A stretch of 64,000 bases of DNA, from positions 186,001 through 250,000 of the forward strand of contig JADKEK010000002.1 of assembly GCA_016718035.1 (NCBI GenBank), written 5' to 3'. The stretch comes from Bacteroidota bacterium. GTDB lineage: Bacteria > Bacteroidota > Bacteroidia > Chitinophagales > BACL12. The notes beneath the pieces were generated by a model that searched no databases, was not told where the DNA came from, and was given only the letters and a program-made list of their open reading frames with translations. A program made the translations under genes and the position numbers. Shown here piece by piece: positions 44,261 to 52,744 of this stretch; position 1 is the first letter of the stretch; the number at the start of each line of letters is the position of its first letter.

Positions 44261-45280
44261 ATGGATGGTATTGCACCTATTATTATAATTACCGTTGTGC
44301 TTGCACTCATTTTCGACTTCATAAATGGAGCCAATGATGCAGCCAACTCAATTTCTACCATAGTTGCTACGCGGGTGTTAAGCCCTGCAAAAGCAGTTGT
44401 TTGGGCTGCATTTTTCAATTTCGCTGCCTTATGGATATTTCAAAGCACCGAAGTTTCCAAAACAATGAGCAAAGGGGTAATTGACGCCTCAGTAGTAGAT
44501 GGAGATAATTATTTTATATTTTGTTCACTGGTTGGTGCAATTATCTGGGGATGGATTTGCACCCGATTTGGTTTACCAATTAGTATTTCACACACCTTAA
44601 TTGGAGGATTAATTGGACCCGCATTAGTAAAAGCCGGCCCTGATGCTTTGTTATGGTTTGAACCTGATCACAAAGGTATTGGCTGGATTGGTATATTCAT
44701 TTTATTAGCACCAATTATTGGTTTATTTACCGCTTATACCTTACAAATAATTACTCTGTGGATTTTCAGAAGAACACGCCCCGGAAAAGTAGATGGATTT
44801 TTTCAGGTAATGCAATTAGTTTCTTCAGCTGCATTTAGTTTAGGTCATGGTAGTAACGATGCCCAAAAAACTGCCGGTATTATTATTTTATTACTTGCAT
44901 CTGCAGGGCATGCTAGTATTGATGCACCACCACAATGGGTATTTTACGCATGTTATACTGTAATTGGATTGGGTACTTTAATTGGTGGCTGGAAAGTGGT
45001 TAAAACAATGGGACACAATTTAACACCATTAAAACCAATGGGTGGATTTTGCGCAGAAACTGCCGGAGCAATAACTTTATTTGGCACCGCAGCAATGGGA
45101 ATTCCGGCATCTACTACACATACTATTACCGGTTCTATAATGGGTGTTGGTGCTGCCAAACGTGTTAGTGCTGTTCGGTGGTCGGTTGTTACTAAAATTA
45201 TGTGGGCTTGGATTTTAACAATTCCGGCTGCAATGATTATGAGCGGATTAATTTATTATATCGTTTCATTTTTTGTGTAA
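44261..45280 (+). CDS. pit: Low-affinity inorganic phosphate transporter (PiT family)
   Basis: PiT carriers import metal-phosphate with protons or sodium. The 339-residue membrane protein has the two PiT signatures, DFINGANDAANSIST near the N-terminus and SLGHGSNDAQKTAGII near residue 195. Each is part of an inverted repeat, with about ten helices in all. It is co-transcribed with the DUF47 regulator and ends at a strong terminator. The high-affinity pst operon is transcribed divergently from the same spacer. Confidence 0.93.
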   Translation: MDGIAPIIIITVVLALIFDFINGANDAANSISTIVATRVLSPAKAVVWAAFFNFAALWIFQSTEVSKTMSKGVIDASVVDGDNYFIFCSLVGAIIWGWICTRFGLPISISHTLIGGLIGPALVKAGPDALLWFEPDHKGIGWIGIFILLAPIIGLFTAYTLQIITLWIFRRTRPGKVDGFFQVMQLVSSAAFSLGHGSNDAQKTAGIIILLLASAGHASIDAPPQWVFYACYTVIGLGTLIGGWKVVKTMGHNLTPLKPMGGFCAETAGAITLFGTAAMGIPASTTHTITGSIMGVGAAKRVSAVRWSVVTKIMWAWILTIPAAMIMSGLIYYIVSFFV

Positions 45281-45303
45281 ATGAAAATTAATATAATTAG
45301 TAA

Positions 45304-45334
45304 AACGCAATCTATTAAAGGTTGCGTTTTTTTT
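45304..45334. terminator. Terminator of the DUF47-pit operon
   Basis: AACGCAATC, loop, GGTTGCGTT (one G-U pair) then eight T. It overlaps the stop of the convergent inositol monophosphatase gene. Confidence 0.85.
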
Positions 45335-46133
45335 ATGGCATTAATGCAACACCTTTTAAAACAACATCTTTTATAACAGGACTGCATGCCACAATTTCTC
45401 CTTTAGTAAAATTATTATTGCCAGAAAAATCCGAAACAAATCCGCCAGCGTTTTTTACTATAATAATCCCACCAGCAATATCCCAAATATTTAAAAACCC
45501 TTCGTAATAAACGTCCATTCTACCACATGCAACATAACACAAATCAGTAGCAGCTGTCCCTATTCGGCGAATATCGCGACCATTGTCTAAAAAATATTTT
45601 AGTGTTGCCGAAATTTTTGTTGTTCGCTCTTCATTTCTGATGTATGGAAACCCTGTTGCAATTAATGCATCTTGTAATAGTTTACAATCAGAAATGTGAA
45701 TTATTTTATTATTACAAAATGAAGGTGCATTTTTCCAGGAATAAAACATTTCATCATGCACAATTTCATATACTACACCTAAAATTATTTCGTGTTGAAA
45801 TTCCAGTCCTATACTTACACTATATGCAGGAATTCCGTGCACAAAATTCATAGTTCCGTCTAATGGGTCAATTATCCAATTGTAAGGTTTATCAGATTGT
45901 GCAATTGTTTTTTCTTCAGTTACAAAACCTGCCTCAGGTAATAAATTTTGCAGTTGTTTTACTAAGGCTTGTTCCGCATGCCTGTCCACTTCAGTTACAA
46001 AATCACGCACCCCTTTTTTTTCAATTACAATTTCATCAATTCGTTTTCTGGATATGGCAATGTCAAGCCCAACTTGTTTTACAACATCCCTTACCGACGA
46101 ACACAACTGTTCAAGCTGAGCATATTCCATCAT
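45333..46133 (-). CDS. Inositol monophosphatase family protein (SuhB-like)
   Basis: Mg-dependent phosphatases of this family hydrolyse inositol phosphates or related sugar phosphates. The 266 residues contain the metal-site motifs TEE at 72-74, IIDPLDGTMNFVHG (DPLDGT at 89-94) and the late WDIAGGIIIVKNAGG. All metal ligands are present, so it should be active; the true substrate (inositol-1-phosphate, 3'-phosphoadenosine phosphate or another) cannot be told. It lies six bases after lnt on the same strand. Confidence 0.9.
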   Translation of the reverse strand: MMEYAQLEQLCSSVRDVVKQVGLDIAISRKRIDEIVIEKKGVRDFVTEVDRHAEQALVKQLQNLLPEAGFVTEEKTIAQSDKPYNWIIDPLDGTMNFVHGIPAYSVSIGLEFQHEIILGVVYEIVHDEMFYSWKNAPSFCNNKIIHISDCKLLQDALIATGFPYIRNEERTTKISATLKYFLDNGRDIRRIGTAATDLCYVACGRMDVYYEGFLNIWDIAGGIIIVKNAGGFVSDFSGNNNFTKGEIVACSPVIKDVVLKGVALMP

Positions 46134-46139
46134 ACTATT

Positions 46140-47864
46140 TTAATTTGACTTTATTTTCGACCTAAACCTGCTCACTATTGCGGTGATAGCTAATAATCCT
46201 GAAACAATTAATGCAATACGTGCAAGGTAGTCGCCATGTTTGGTGTAAAACGTTATTGTTGTATTTACTTTTAGCGACTGATTAATTACAGCATCCTCCC
46301 GCCAGTCAGTTGCCTGCATTACATCACCACGCTGATTAATAAAACATGATGTGCCGGTATTTGCAGAGCGCGCTATACTTCTTCTTGTTTCTATACTACG
46401 CAATTTGGCATATTCGTTATGTTGTAAATACCCATTTGTTTTCCCCCACCAACCATCGTTAGTAATAATAAAAATTAATCCGGCACCTTTATTCACGTAG
46501 TCGGAAACATATTCTCCAAAAATACTTTCATAACAAATAACAGGAGCAACACCAATACTATCTTTATTAAAAAAAACAGTGCGTTCTTTTTGTATACCTA
46601 AACTTCCGGAAATACCACCTAGTTCAATTGCCCATGAACCTATAAAAGCAAAAAAACCGGGATAAGGCATACGCTCAACACCGGGTACTAATTTTGATTT
46701 ATGGTAAAAACCCTGTGCGCCATTTTCATTTATGGCAAGCGCAGTATTATATATATCGTAAATTATTGTATCGCGTTTTGAATTATGCGTAACAAATGTT
46801 CGTGCAGTTGGTGAAACTTTACTTTTATCGTAATACCGTTCAAATCCATTTATGCCAACAACGGCAGTTAAATTCGGAAAACTATCAAGTGCTTTTTGAA
46901 TATCTCGTACCGGTTTTTCATAGGGCAGTTTATCTAACCAAATTTCAGTTTGAATTGCCGTTTCCGGCCACACTAAAAATGTTGTTGAATCGGAAATGCC
47001 ATCTAGCGAAAGCGACAACATTTTATCCATTTGAATACTATAAGGAATAGTAAATTTTTCGGTGTAAGGGTCGAAATTAGGTTGTAAAACAGTAACATTT
47101 GTTGATGTTCCTTTTTCTGCATAATGGTTATAAATGTTTTTCGAAATTACAATCGGAATTATAATCCAAAAGAGGAAAATTGTTCCAAACACTAAAGCTA
47201 TTTTTTTCTTTTGCTGATTGTTTTCTGTTTGGGTAAAAATATATTTGGATACAATTTTATATATCAGCACATTGGCAACCAATATCCATAATGTGCCGCC
47301 AAAAACACCTGTGTATTCGTACCATTGAATCCAGGTATGGTTGAGTGCAAATACATTTCCCAACGACAACCATGGCCAGGTTAATTCCCAACGAAGATGG
47401 ATAAACTCAAAACTCATCCAATACACAATAAATGCCAACAGGCCCGCATTTTCGCCAAGACGTTTTCCGGTATTGCGCGCCAGCATAAGGGGAACAGTCA
47501 TTAAAATCGGGTTGGCCATATTCGCAAATAAACCGCCCGCAACACTTGCATTGCTAACCCACCAAGTGGTAAGTAAATTCCATACCAACAAGCCGAAATA
47601 CAGACTTAACCAAACCTTGAAAGAGGTAAATTTTGTAAACCTTTCGTTTACCATTTTAGCGCCTAAAAGCAGGGGAACTAAGCCGATAAAAACCAAAAAA
47701 GTATAAGGTAATGGCGGCCAGGCAGCCCAGAGCAAAACACCTGAAAGCAAGGGTAGTAATACCAATGGTAACGAAAAACTACTTTTTGTCATACCTGAAT
47801 TTCGAGGTGAAGATAAAGCATTTTTCATGTCAGATTTCGGTAAACTGTGTTGGTTGATATACAT
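46140..47864 (-). CDS. lnt: Apolipoprotein N-acyltransferase
   Basis: Lnt adds the third acyl chain to lipoproteins in the inner membrane. The 574-residue protein has about six N-terminal helices (35-200) and a periplasmic carbon-nitrogen hydrolase domain. The domain carries the catalytic Glu in LVWPETAIQ, Lys in YHKSKLVPGVERMPY and Cys in APVICYESIFGE. Starts at 47828 or 47792 are also possible; the first ~24 residues are not conserved. It probably shares a transcript with the inositol monophosphatase gene. Confidence 0.92.
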   Translation of the reverse strand: MYINQHSLPKSDMKNALSSPRNSGMTKSSFSLPLVLLPLLSGVLLWAAWPPLPYTFLVFIGLVPLLLGAKMVNERFTKFTSFKVWLSLYFGLLVWNLLTTWWVSNASVAGGLFANMANPILMTVPLMLARNTGKRLGENAGLLAFIVYWMSFEFIHLRWELTWPWLSLGNVFALNHTWIQWYEYTGVFGGTLWILVANVLIYKIVSKYIFTQTENNQQKKKIALVFGTIFLFWIIIPIVISKNIYNHYAEKGTSTNVTVLQPNFDPYTEKFTIPYSIQMDKMLSLSLDGISDSTTFLVWPETAIQTEIWLDKLPYEKPVRDIQKALDSFPNLTAVVGINGFERYYDKSKVSPTARTFVTHNSKRDTIIYDIYNTALAINENGAQGFYHKSKLVPGVERMPYPGFFAFIGSWAIELGGISGSLGIQKERTVFFNKDSIGVAPVICYESIFGEYVSDYVNKGAGLIFIITNDGWWGKTNGYLQHNEYAKLRSIETRRSIARSANTGTSCFINQRGDVMQATDWREDAVINQSLKVNTTITFYTKHGDYLARIALIVSGLLAITAIVSRFRSKIKSN

Positions 47865-47923
47865 ATTGTATAAAACGTGGACATTTATATCATCATTTTA
47901 TATAACGCTCAAGGCGAATAAAT

Positions 47924-47931
47924 TAAATTTG
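47924..47931 (+). promoter_or_regulatory. -7 promoter motif of the Gfo/Idh gene
   Basis: TAAATTTG, 14 bases before the ATG at 47946. An ATG at 47942 runs into a stop after three codons. Confidence 0.5.
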
Positions 47932-47945
47932 CCACAAATCCATGT

Positions 47946-48641
47946 ATGGTTAGAATTGGTGTATTAGGTGCCGGACATTTAGGAAAAATCCATTTGAAGT
48001 TATTGAAGGAAATTCCTGACTTTGAGCTTGTTGGCTTTTACGACCCGGATGAAACAAATGCGAAATATGCGGCAGAAACATTCCAGATTCCGCGTTTCAA
48101 CAGCATCCACAAACTCATTGAGGTATGTGATGCAGTAGATATAGTGACACCAACCATATCACATTACGATTGTGCCAGAGCAGCTTTAAAAAAAGCCAAA
48201 CATATTTTTATTGAAAAACCCTTAGCCAATACGGTTAACGAGGCCAAATACATCATGTCGCTTGCCCACGAGGCCAATGTAAAAGCACAAGTAGGGCATG
48301 TGGAGCGCTTTAATCCTGCTTTTTTGGCTATCAAAGACCTTGATATTCAGCCCATGTTTATTGAGTCGCACCGTCTTTCTACGTTTAACCCGAGAGGAAC
48401 AGATGTTTCGGTGGTGTTGGACCTGATGATCCACGATATCGACATTGTGCTGCATCTTGTTCATTCTAATGTCAAAAAAGTGAGTGCAAGCGGGGTAAAA
48501 GTGTTGAGTAACCAACCTGACATAGCTAATGCTCGTCTGGAATTTGACAACGGTTGTGTGGCAAATCTTACAGCAAGTCGTATTTCCATGAAAAAATGCG
48601 TAAAATGCGTCTTTTTCAACGCGATGCCTATATTGCAGTAG
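47946..48641 (+). CDS. Gfo/Idh/MocA-type oxidoreductase, N-terminal part (frameshifted)
   Basis: NAD(P)-dependent sugar oxidoreductases of this family have an N-terminal Rossmann fold (GVLGAGHLGKIHLKLL) and the conserved EKPLANTVNEAKYI. Both are seen, as is VGHVERFNPAFLAI. The frame fails after RISMKK, where homology needs one more A in the six-A run 48590-48595 to read MKKMRKMRLFQRDAYIAVDF. A second correction of one base near 48647-48653 is needed to join the last fragment. Joined, the protein is about 327 residues, a normal length. Confidence 0.87.
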   Translation: MVRIGVLGAGHLGKIHLKLLKEIPDFELVGFYDPDETNAKYAAETFQIPRFNSIHKLIEVCDAVDIVTPTISHYDCARAALKKAKHIFIEKPLANTVNEAKYIMSLAHEANVKAQVGHVERFNPAFLAIKDLDIQPMFIESHRLSTFNPRGTDVSVVLDLMIHDIDIVLHLVHSNVKKVSASGVKVLSNQPDIANARLEFDNGCVANLTASRISMKKCVKCVFFNAMPILQ

Positions 48642-48654
48642 ATTTTGGGAAAAT

Positions 48655-48927
48655 ATGACTGAAATATTAACGATGAGTGATGCTAATCCCGATGAAGATG
48701 CGTTTACTATTGAGATTAACACAGGTGATGCATCTAAAAAACGCGTAATTAAAATGGACAAACCGGTAATTACTCCGGTTAATGCGATAAAAATGGAATT
48801 AGAACAATTTGCCAAAGCTATTATCAACGATACTGACACACCGGTTACTATTGAAGATGGTTATCGCGCTTTACAAGTTGCCCATATGATTCTGCATAAA
48901 ATTGAAAAAAATGTTGCTTACCGTTAA
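48655..48927 (+). CDS. Gfo/Idh/MocA-type oxidoreductase, C-terminal part (frameshifted)
   Basis: The last ~90 residues of the oxidoreductase above (PVNAIKMELEQFAKAIINDTDTPVTIEDGYRALQVAHMIL, a typical family ending). The ATG at 48655 is probably internal. The ~45-base stretch between the fragments is readable in a third frame, so two one-base corrections are required within 65 bases. Confidence 0.8.
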   Translation: MTEILTMSDANPDEDAFTIEINTGDASKKRVIKMDKPVITPVNAIKMELEQFAKAIINDTDTPVTIEDGYRALQVAHMILHKIEKNVAYR

Positions 48928-48954
48928 TTGATAAGCATTTAAATATAATTAGAG

Positions 48955-49833
48955 ATGAAACCGGGAAATACAATAAAAAATATCATATTATGTTGCAGTG
49001 GGCTGCTCTTTATACAAGGTTGTGAAATAATAAATCCCGAAGAACAAATTCCATCTTATGTTTATATCAACGAATTTTCGTTTACAACCAGTTTAGACAT
49101 TCAAGGATATGCATCATCCAAATTGCCAGATGCATGGGTGTATGCGAATAATGAATTTATTGGCGCATTTGAATTGCCAACAACAATTCCAATTCTAGCG
49201 GATGGTGAAACAGAAATAATTGTTTACCCCGGTATAAAAGAAAACGGTATTTCAGGAACAGGAATGATTTATCCTTTTTATAACCCTTTTACAATTACCA
49301 GAAATTTAATAGCAGGAGCAACTGATACTTTATCACCTTCAACTACCTATAAAAATTCTGCAGCAATTACCTTTCTAATGATTGAACGATTTGAAAGCAG
49401 TAATCCATTTTATAGTGTTATTGAAGATGCATCGCTAACTACAACGTCGGATGAAACAATTGTGTTTGAAGGCAACCGTTCGGCAATAAGCACTATGACA
49501 GGTGCTATTGATACATTTTATGTGCAAACCAGCGACCCAATTTTTTTCCCAACAATTGACCATCAGTTATTTTTGGAGTTAGATTACAAATGTGATATTC
49601 CGTTTAATATTTGGGTGAAATGTAATACAGCTACAGGCAACTCTTTGTATGATGAAGTACTTACCATTACTTCAAAAGAGAACTGGAATAAGATTTATGT
49701 GAATTTAAATGCCACGCTGCAATATTTTGCTTCATTTCAGCCGGAATCATATCATTTAGAATTTAGGGCAATTAACACACTGGATACAGCAACCATCATG
49801 TTTGATAATATCAAAATTATACAGTCGAAATAA
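48955..49833 (+). CDS. Uncharacterised lipoprotein before the sugar transferase
   Basis: A 292-residue lipoprotein (signal ending IQG before Cys23). I do not recognise a named domain. The chain is mostly beta, with an N-terminal carboxypeptidase-regulatory-like part (YVYINEFSFTTSL, DAWVYANNEFIGAFELPTTIPIL) and a C-terminal jelly-roll-like part (LFLELDYKCDIPFNIWVKC, SYHLEFRAIN). Its stop overlaps the start of the glycosyltransferase gene, so expression is coupled. A role in surface polysaccharide handling is inference. Confidence 0.8.
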   Translation: MKPGNTIKNIILCCSGLLFIQGCEIINPEEQIPSYVYINEFSFTTSLDIQGYASSKLPDAWVYANNEFIGAFELPTTIPILADGETEIIVYPGIKENGISGTGMIYPFYNPFTITRNLIAGATDTLSPSTTYKNSAAITFLMIERFESSNPFYSVIEDASLTTTSDETIVFEGNRSAISTMTGAIDTFYVQTSDPIFFPTIDHQLFLELDYKCDIPFNIWVKCNTATGNSLYDEVLTITSKENWNKIYVNLNATLQYFASFQPESYHLEFRAINTLDTATIMFDNIKIIQSK

Positions 49834-51257
49834 TGCGGTTTAAAAAGAAAATTGGAATTCTCACCTATATTCTGCTCGATTATTTCGCGGCAATGCTGGT
49901 ATGGGCGGGGTTATTTTTCTATCGCAAATTTGTTATTGAAGATTTACCGTTTGATATAACCAATAAAGTACTCAACGATAAAAACTTTTTTTATGGCATT
50001 TTTGCCATTCCAATTATTTGGATAGTATTACATTTTATTGGTGGCACTTATACCGACATTTACCGTAAATCGCGTTTAGCAGAATTAACACGAACCTTTG
50101 TGGTTTCATTTATTGGAGTATTGATTATTTTCTTTGCGCTTTTACTTGATGATTACATTAGCGACTACCGAGATTATTATCAAATTTTCTTTTTATTGTT
50201 TTTTGGTCAATTTTTATTAACTGTATTATTTCGAATAATAATTTTAACCAGAGCTAAGGGCCAGTTGCAAAAAGGTGTAGTGGCTTATAATACCATTATT
50301 ATCGGGAGCGATTTACGTGCATCGTCCATTCATCAGGAAATCACCCATTATAAAAAATCTTTAGGTTACGCATTTGTAGGTTATGTTGAAGCAAATGGAC
50401 ATCATGGCTCTGACCTGGATAAATTTATGCCTTGTTTAGGTAATTTATCTCAACTAAACGACATAATAAATGCCCGAAATATTGATGAAGTAATTATCGC
50501 TATAGAAACTTCTGAACACCATTTATTAAATGAGATTATTGATAAATTGGCAGAAAAAGGTAATATCGTAATTAAAATTGTTCCTGATATGTATGATATA
50601 TTATCAGGAAGTGTGAAAATGAGCAATGTATTAGGAGCAGTTTTAATTGAAATTTATCCTGACCTAATGCCACGCTGGCAGCGTATTATTAAACGCGGAA
50701 TAGATATCGCGGTTGCCATTTTTGTAATACTTATTTTATGGCCATTATATTTATTTATAGCAATTAAAGTTAAGTTATCCTCTAAAGGACCAATATTTTA
50801 TTATCAGCAACGAGTAGGTATTAATAGCAAGCCGTTTACCATCATAAAATTCAGGTCAATGTTTGTTACTGCTGAAGATAACGGACCTGCATTAAGCAGC
50901 GAAAATGATGAACGCATTACTACTTGGGGTAAAGTAATGCGCAAATGGCGATTTGATGAATTACCTCAAATATTTAATATCCTGAAAGGCGAAATGAGTT
51001 TAGTTGGGCCTCGACCTGAACGGCAATTTTATATAGACCAAATAACCAAAATTGCCCCGTCCTATAAACATCTTCAAAAAGTAAAACCCGGCTTAACCAG
51101 TTGGGGCATGGTGAAGTTTGGATATGCCAGCAATGTTGACCAAATGGTGCAACGTATGAAATACGATTTATTGTATATCGAAAACATGAGTCTGGCTATT
51201 GATTTTAAGATTATGATTTATACAGTGCTCATCATCTTTCAGGGAAAAGGTAAATAA
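49833..51257 (+). CDS. Polyprenyl-phosphate sugar-1-phosphate transferase
   Basis: Enzymes of this WbaP/CpsE-like family start exopolysaccharide or O-antigen synthesis by moving a sugar phosphate to undecaprenyl phosphate. The 474-residue protein has four N-terminal helices (about 10-145) and a CoA-binding-like middle domain. The C-terminal transferase domain carries KRGIDIAVAIFVILILWPLY, GPIFYYQQRVGINSKPFTII, RKWRFDELPQIFNILKGEMS and LVGPRPE. It is the only glycan gene here, so it may supply a pathway encoded elsewhere. Confidence 0.92.
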   Translation: MRFKKKIGILTYILLDYFAAMLVWAGLFFYRKFVIEDLPFDITNKVLNDKNFFYGIFAIPIIWIVLHFIGGTYTDIYRKSRLAELTRTFVVSFIGVLIIFFALLLDDYISDYRDYYQIFFLLFFGQFLLTVLFRIIILTRAKGQLQKGVVAYNTIIIGSDLRASSIHQEITHYKKSLGYAFVGYVEANGHHGSDLDKFMPCLGNLSQLNDIINARNIDEVIIAIETSEHHLLNEIIDKLAEKGNIVIKIVPDMYDILSGSVKMSNVLGAVLIEIYPDLMPRWQRIIKRGIDIAVAIFVILILWPLYLFIAIKVKLSSKGPIFYYQQRVGINSKPFTIIKFRSMFVTAEDNGPALSSENDERITTWGKVMRKWRFDELPQIFNILKGEMSLVGPRPERQFYIDQITKIAPSYKHLQKVKPGLTSWGMVKFGYASNVDQMVQRMKYDLLYIENMSLAIDFKIMIYTVLIIFQGKGK

Positions 51258-51340
51258 CTGCCCAAATTTTTGCTGATTTTAATCATCTTACTACTGCGTA
51301 TCAGGCATTACCTTTAATATGCTTAATTTAGGCATTAACA

Positions 51341-52744
51341 ATGAATATCCCATCAGGTTTATCCGAAAAAGAAGTAATTGCTATGCGTCAGCAGTATGGC
51401 GCTAACGGCATAACAGACAAACGTCAAAATAAATTATGGCATTTACTTATAGGCGTTGTAGCTGAGCCTATGTTTATTATATTAGTAATTGCTGCTATCA
51501 TTTATTTTATATTAGGCGAATCGGCTGAAGGATTTATCATGTTGGCTGCAATATTTTTTGTTGCAGGTATTTCAATATATCAGGAAAATAGGAGTAATAA
51601 TGCCGTAGAAGCCCTCAAACAATTAACAGATAGTGGTGCCAAAGTAGCTCGCTCAGGAAAAACAATAATGGTTCCCACAAATGATATTGTAGTAAACGAT
51701 ATCATATTTTGTGAAGATGGTAATATTGTTCCTGCAGATGCAGAATTATTGGATGCACATGATTTTTCAGTGAATGAAAGCATGTTAACCGGAGAATCTG
51801 TTCCTGTGTTTAAAGCTACTGGCAATGACCCTGTAATGATATTTAAGGGCACATTAGTTGCAACAGGTTCGTGCATTGCAAAAGTAACTCGCGTTGGTGT
51901 GCAAACCGAAATAGGTAAAATAGGTAAAAGTTTAGCTGCAATTGAGACCAGTAAAACTCCTTTGCAAATTCAAATAAGTGCATTTGTCTTACACATGGTA
52001 ATAGCCGGTGTTATAGCCTTTTTTATTGTCTGGGGAGTTAATTATTATACAACCGGAAGCATTCTACAAGGTTTATTACATGGCTTAACCATGGCGATGT
52101 CAGTTTTACCTGAAGAAATTCCTGTTGCGTTCAGCACATTTTTAGCATTGGGTGCATTTCGGTTAATTAAAAAAAATGTAATTGCCCGCACTCCGCAAAC
52201 AGTAGAGGCTTTGGGAGCAGCTACAATAATATGTGCAGACAAAACCGGCACATTAACTGAAAATAGTATGCAAGTAGCGGGTGTTTATGATTTAGCAAGC
52301 GACAGTTACTATTCTTATCTCGAAAATCCAGCTCAACCAAATATAGTTTTAGAATATGCTATGTGGTCATCAGAAGTTTTACCTTTTGATCCTATGGAAA
52401 AATCTATTCATATTTTATATACTAAATCATATTCCACCGATAAACGATTGGAATATAAAATGGTACATGAATATCCACTAGCCGGTACACCGCCAATAAT
52501 GACACATGTTTTTCGCAATGCAGCCAATGATACTATAATTGCAGCTAAAGGTGGTGTTGAAAGTATTTTACGCCAGTCAACATTAACCGAAGAGCAAAAA
52601 CAAAAAGTAGTAACCACTACGCAACAACTATCATCACAAGGTTATCGTGTTTTAGCAGTAGCTAAATCAGCCAATAATTATACAACTTTCCCGGTCGCAC
52701 AATCAGAATTAACATTTATATTTTTTAGGATTAATTGCATTTAG
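51341..52744 (+). CDS. P-type cation ATPase, N-terminal part (frameshifted)
   Basis: A P2-type (Ca2+-ATPase-like) cation pump. Visible are the cation-ATPase N domain, the actuator motif LTGES at 149-153, a membrane segment with PEEIP (257-261) and the phosphorylated Asp300 in DKTGTLTE. After TFIF the frame becomes FRINCI and stops, at a six-T run (52721-52726). Homology continues as LGLIAFSDPPKK in another frame if that run is five (or eight) T. The catalytic core is otherwise well kept. Confidence 0.9.
   Translation: MNIPSGLSEKEVIAMRQQYGANGITDKRQNKLWHLLIGVVAEPMFIILVIAAIIYFILGESAEGFIMLAAIFFVAGISIYQENRSNNAVEALKQLTDSGAKVARSGKTIMVPTNDIVVNDIIFCEDGNIVPADAELLDAHDFSVNESMLTGESVPVFKATGNDPVMIFKGTLVATGSCIAKVTRVGVQTEIGKIGKSLAAIETSKTPLQIQISAFVLHMVIAGVIAFFIVWGVNYYTTGSILQGLLHGLTMAMSVLPEEIPVAFSTFLALGAFRLIKKNVIARTPQTVEALGAATIICADKTGTLTENSMQVAGVYDLASDSYYSYLENPAQPNIVLEYAMWSSEVLPFDPMEKSIHILYTKSYSTDKRLEYKMVHEYPLAGTPPIMTHVFRNAANDTIIAAKGGVESILRQSTLTEEQKQKVVTTTQQLSSQGYRVLAVAKSANNYTTFPVAQSELTFIFFRINCI

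Noticed and set aside
48222..48839. Minus-strand ORF of 205 codons
   Set aside because: It lies antisense to the Gfo/Idh oxidoreductase, has no family likeness, and its length is due to the frame breaks and codon bias of the real gene.
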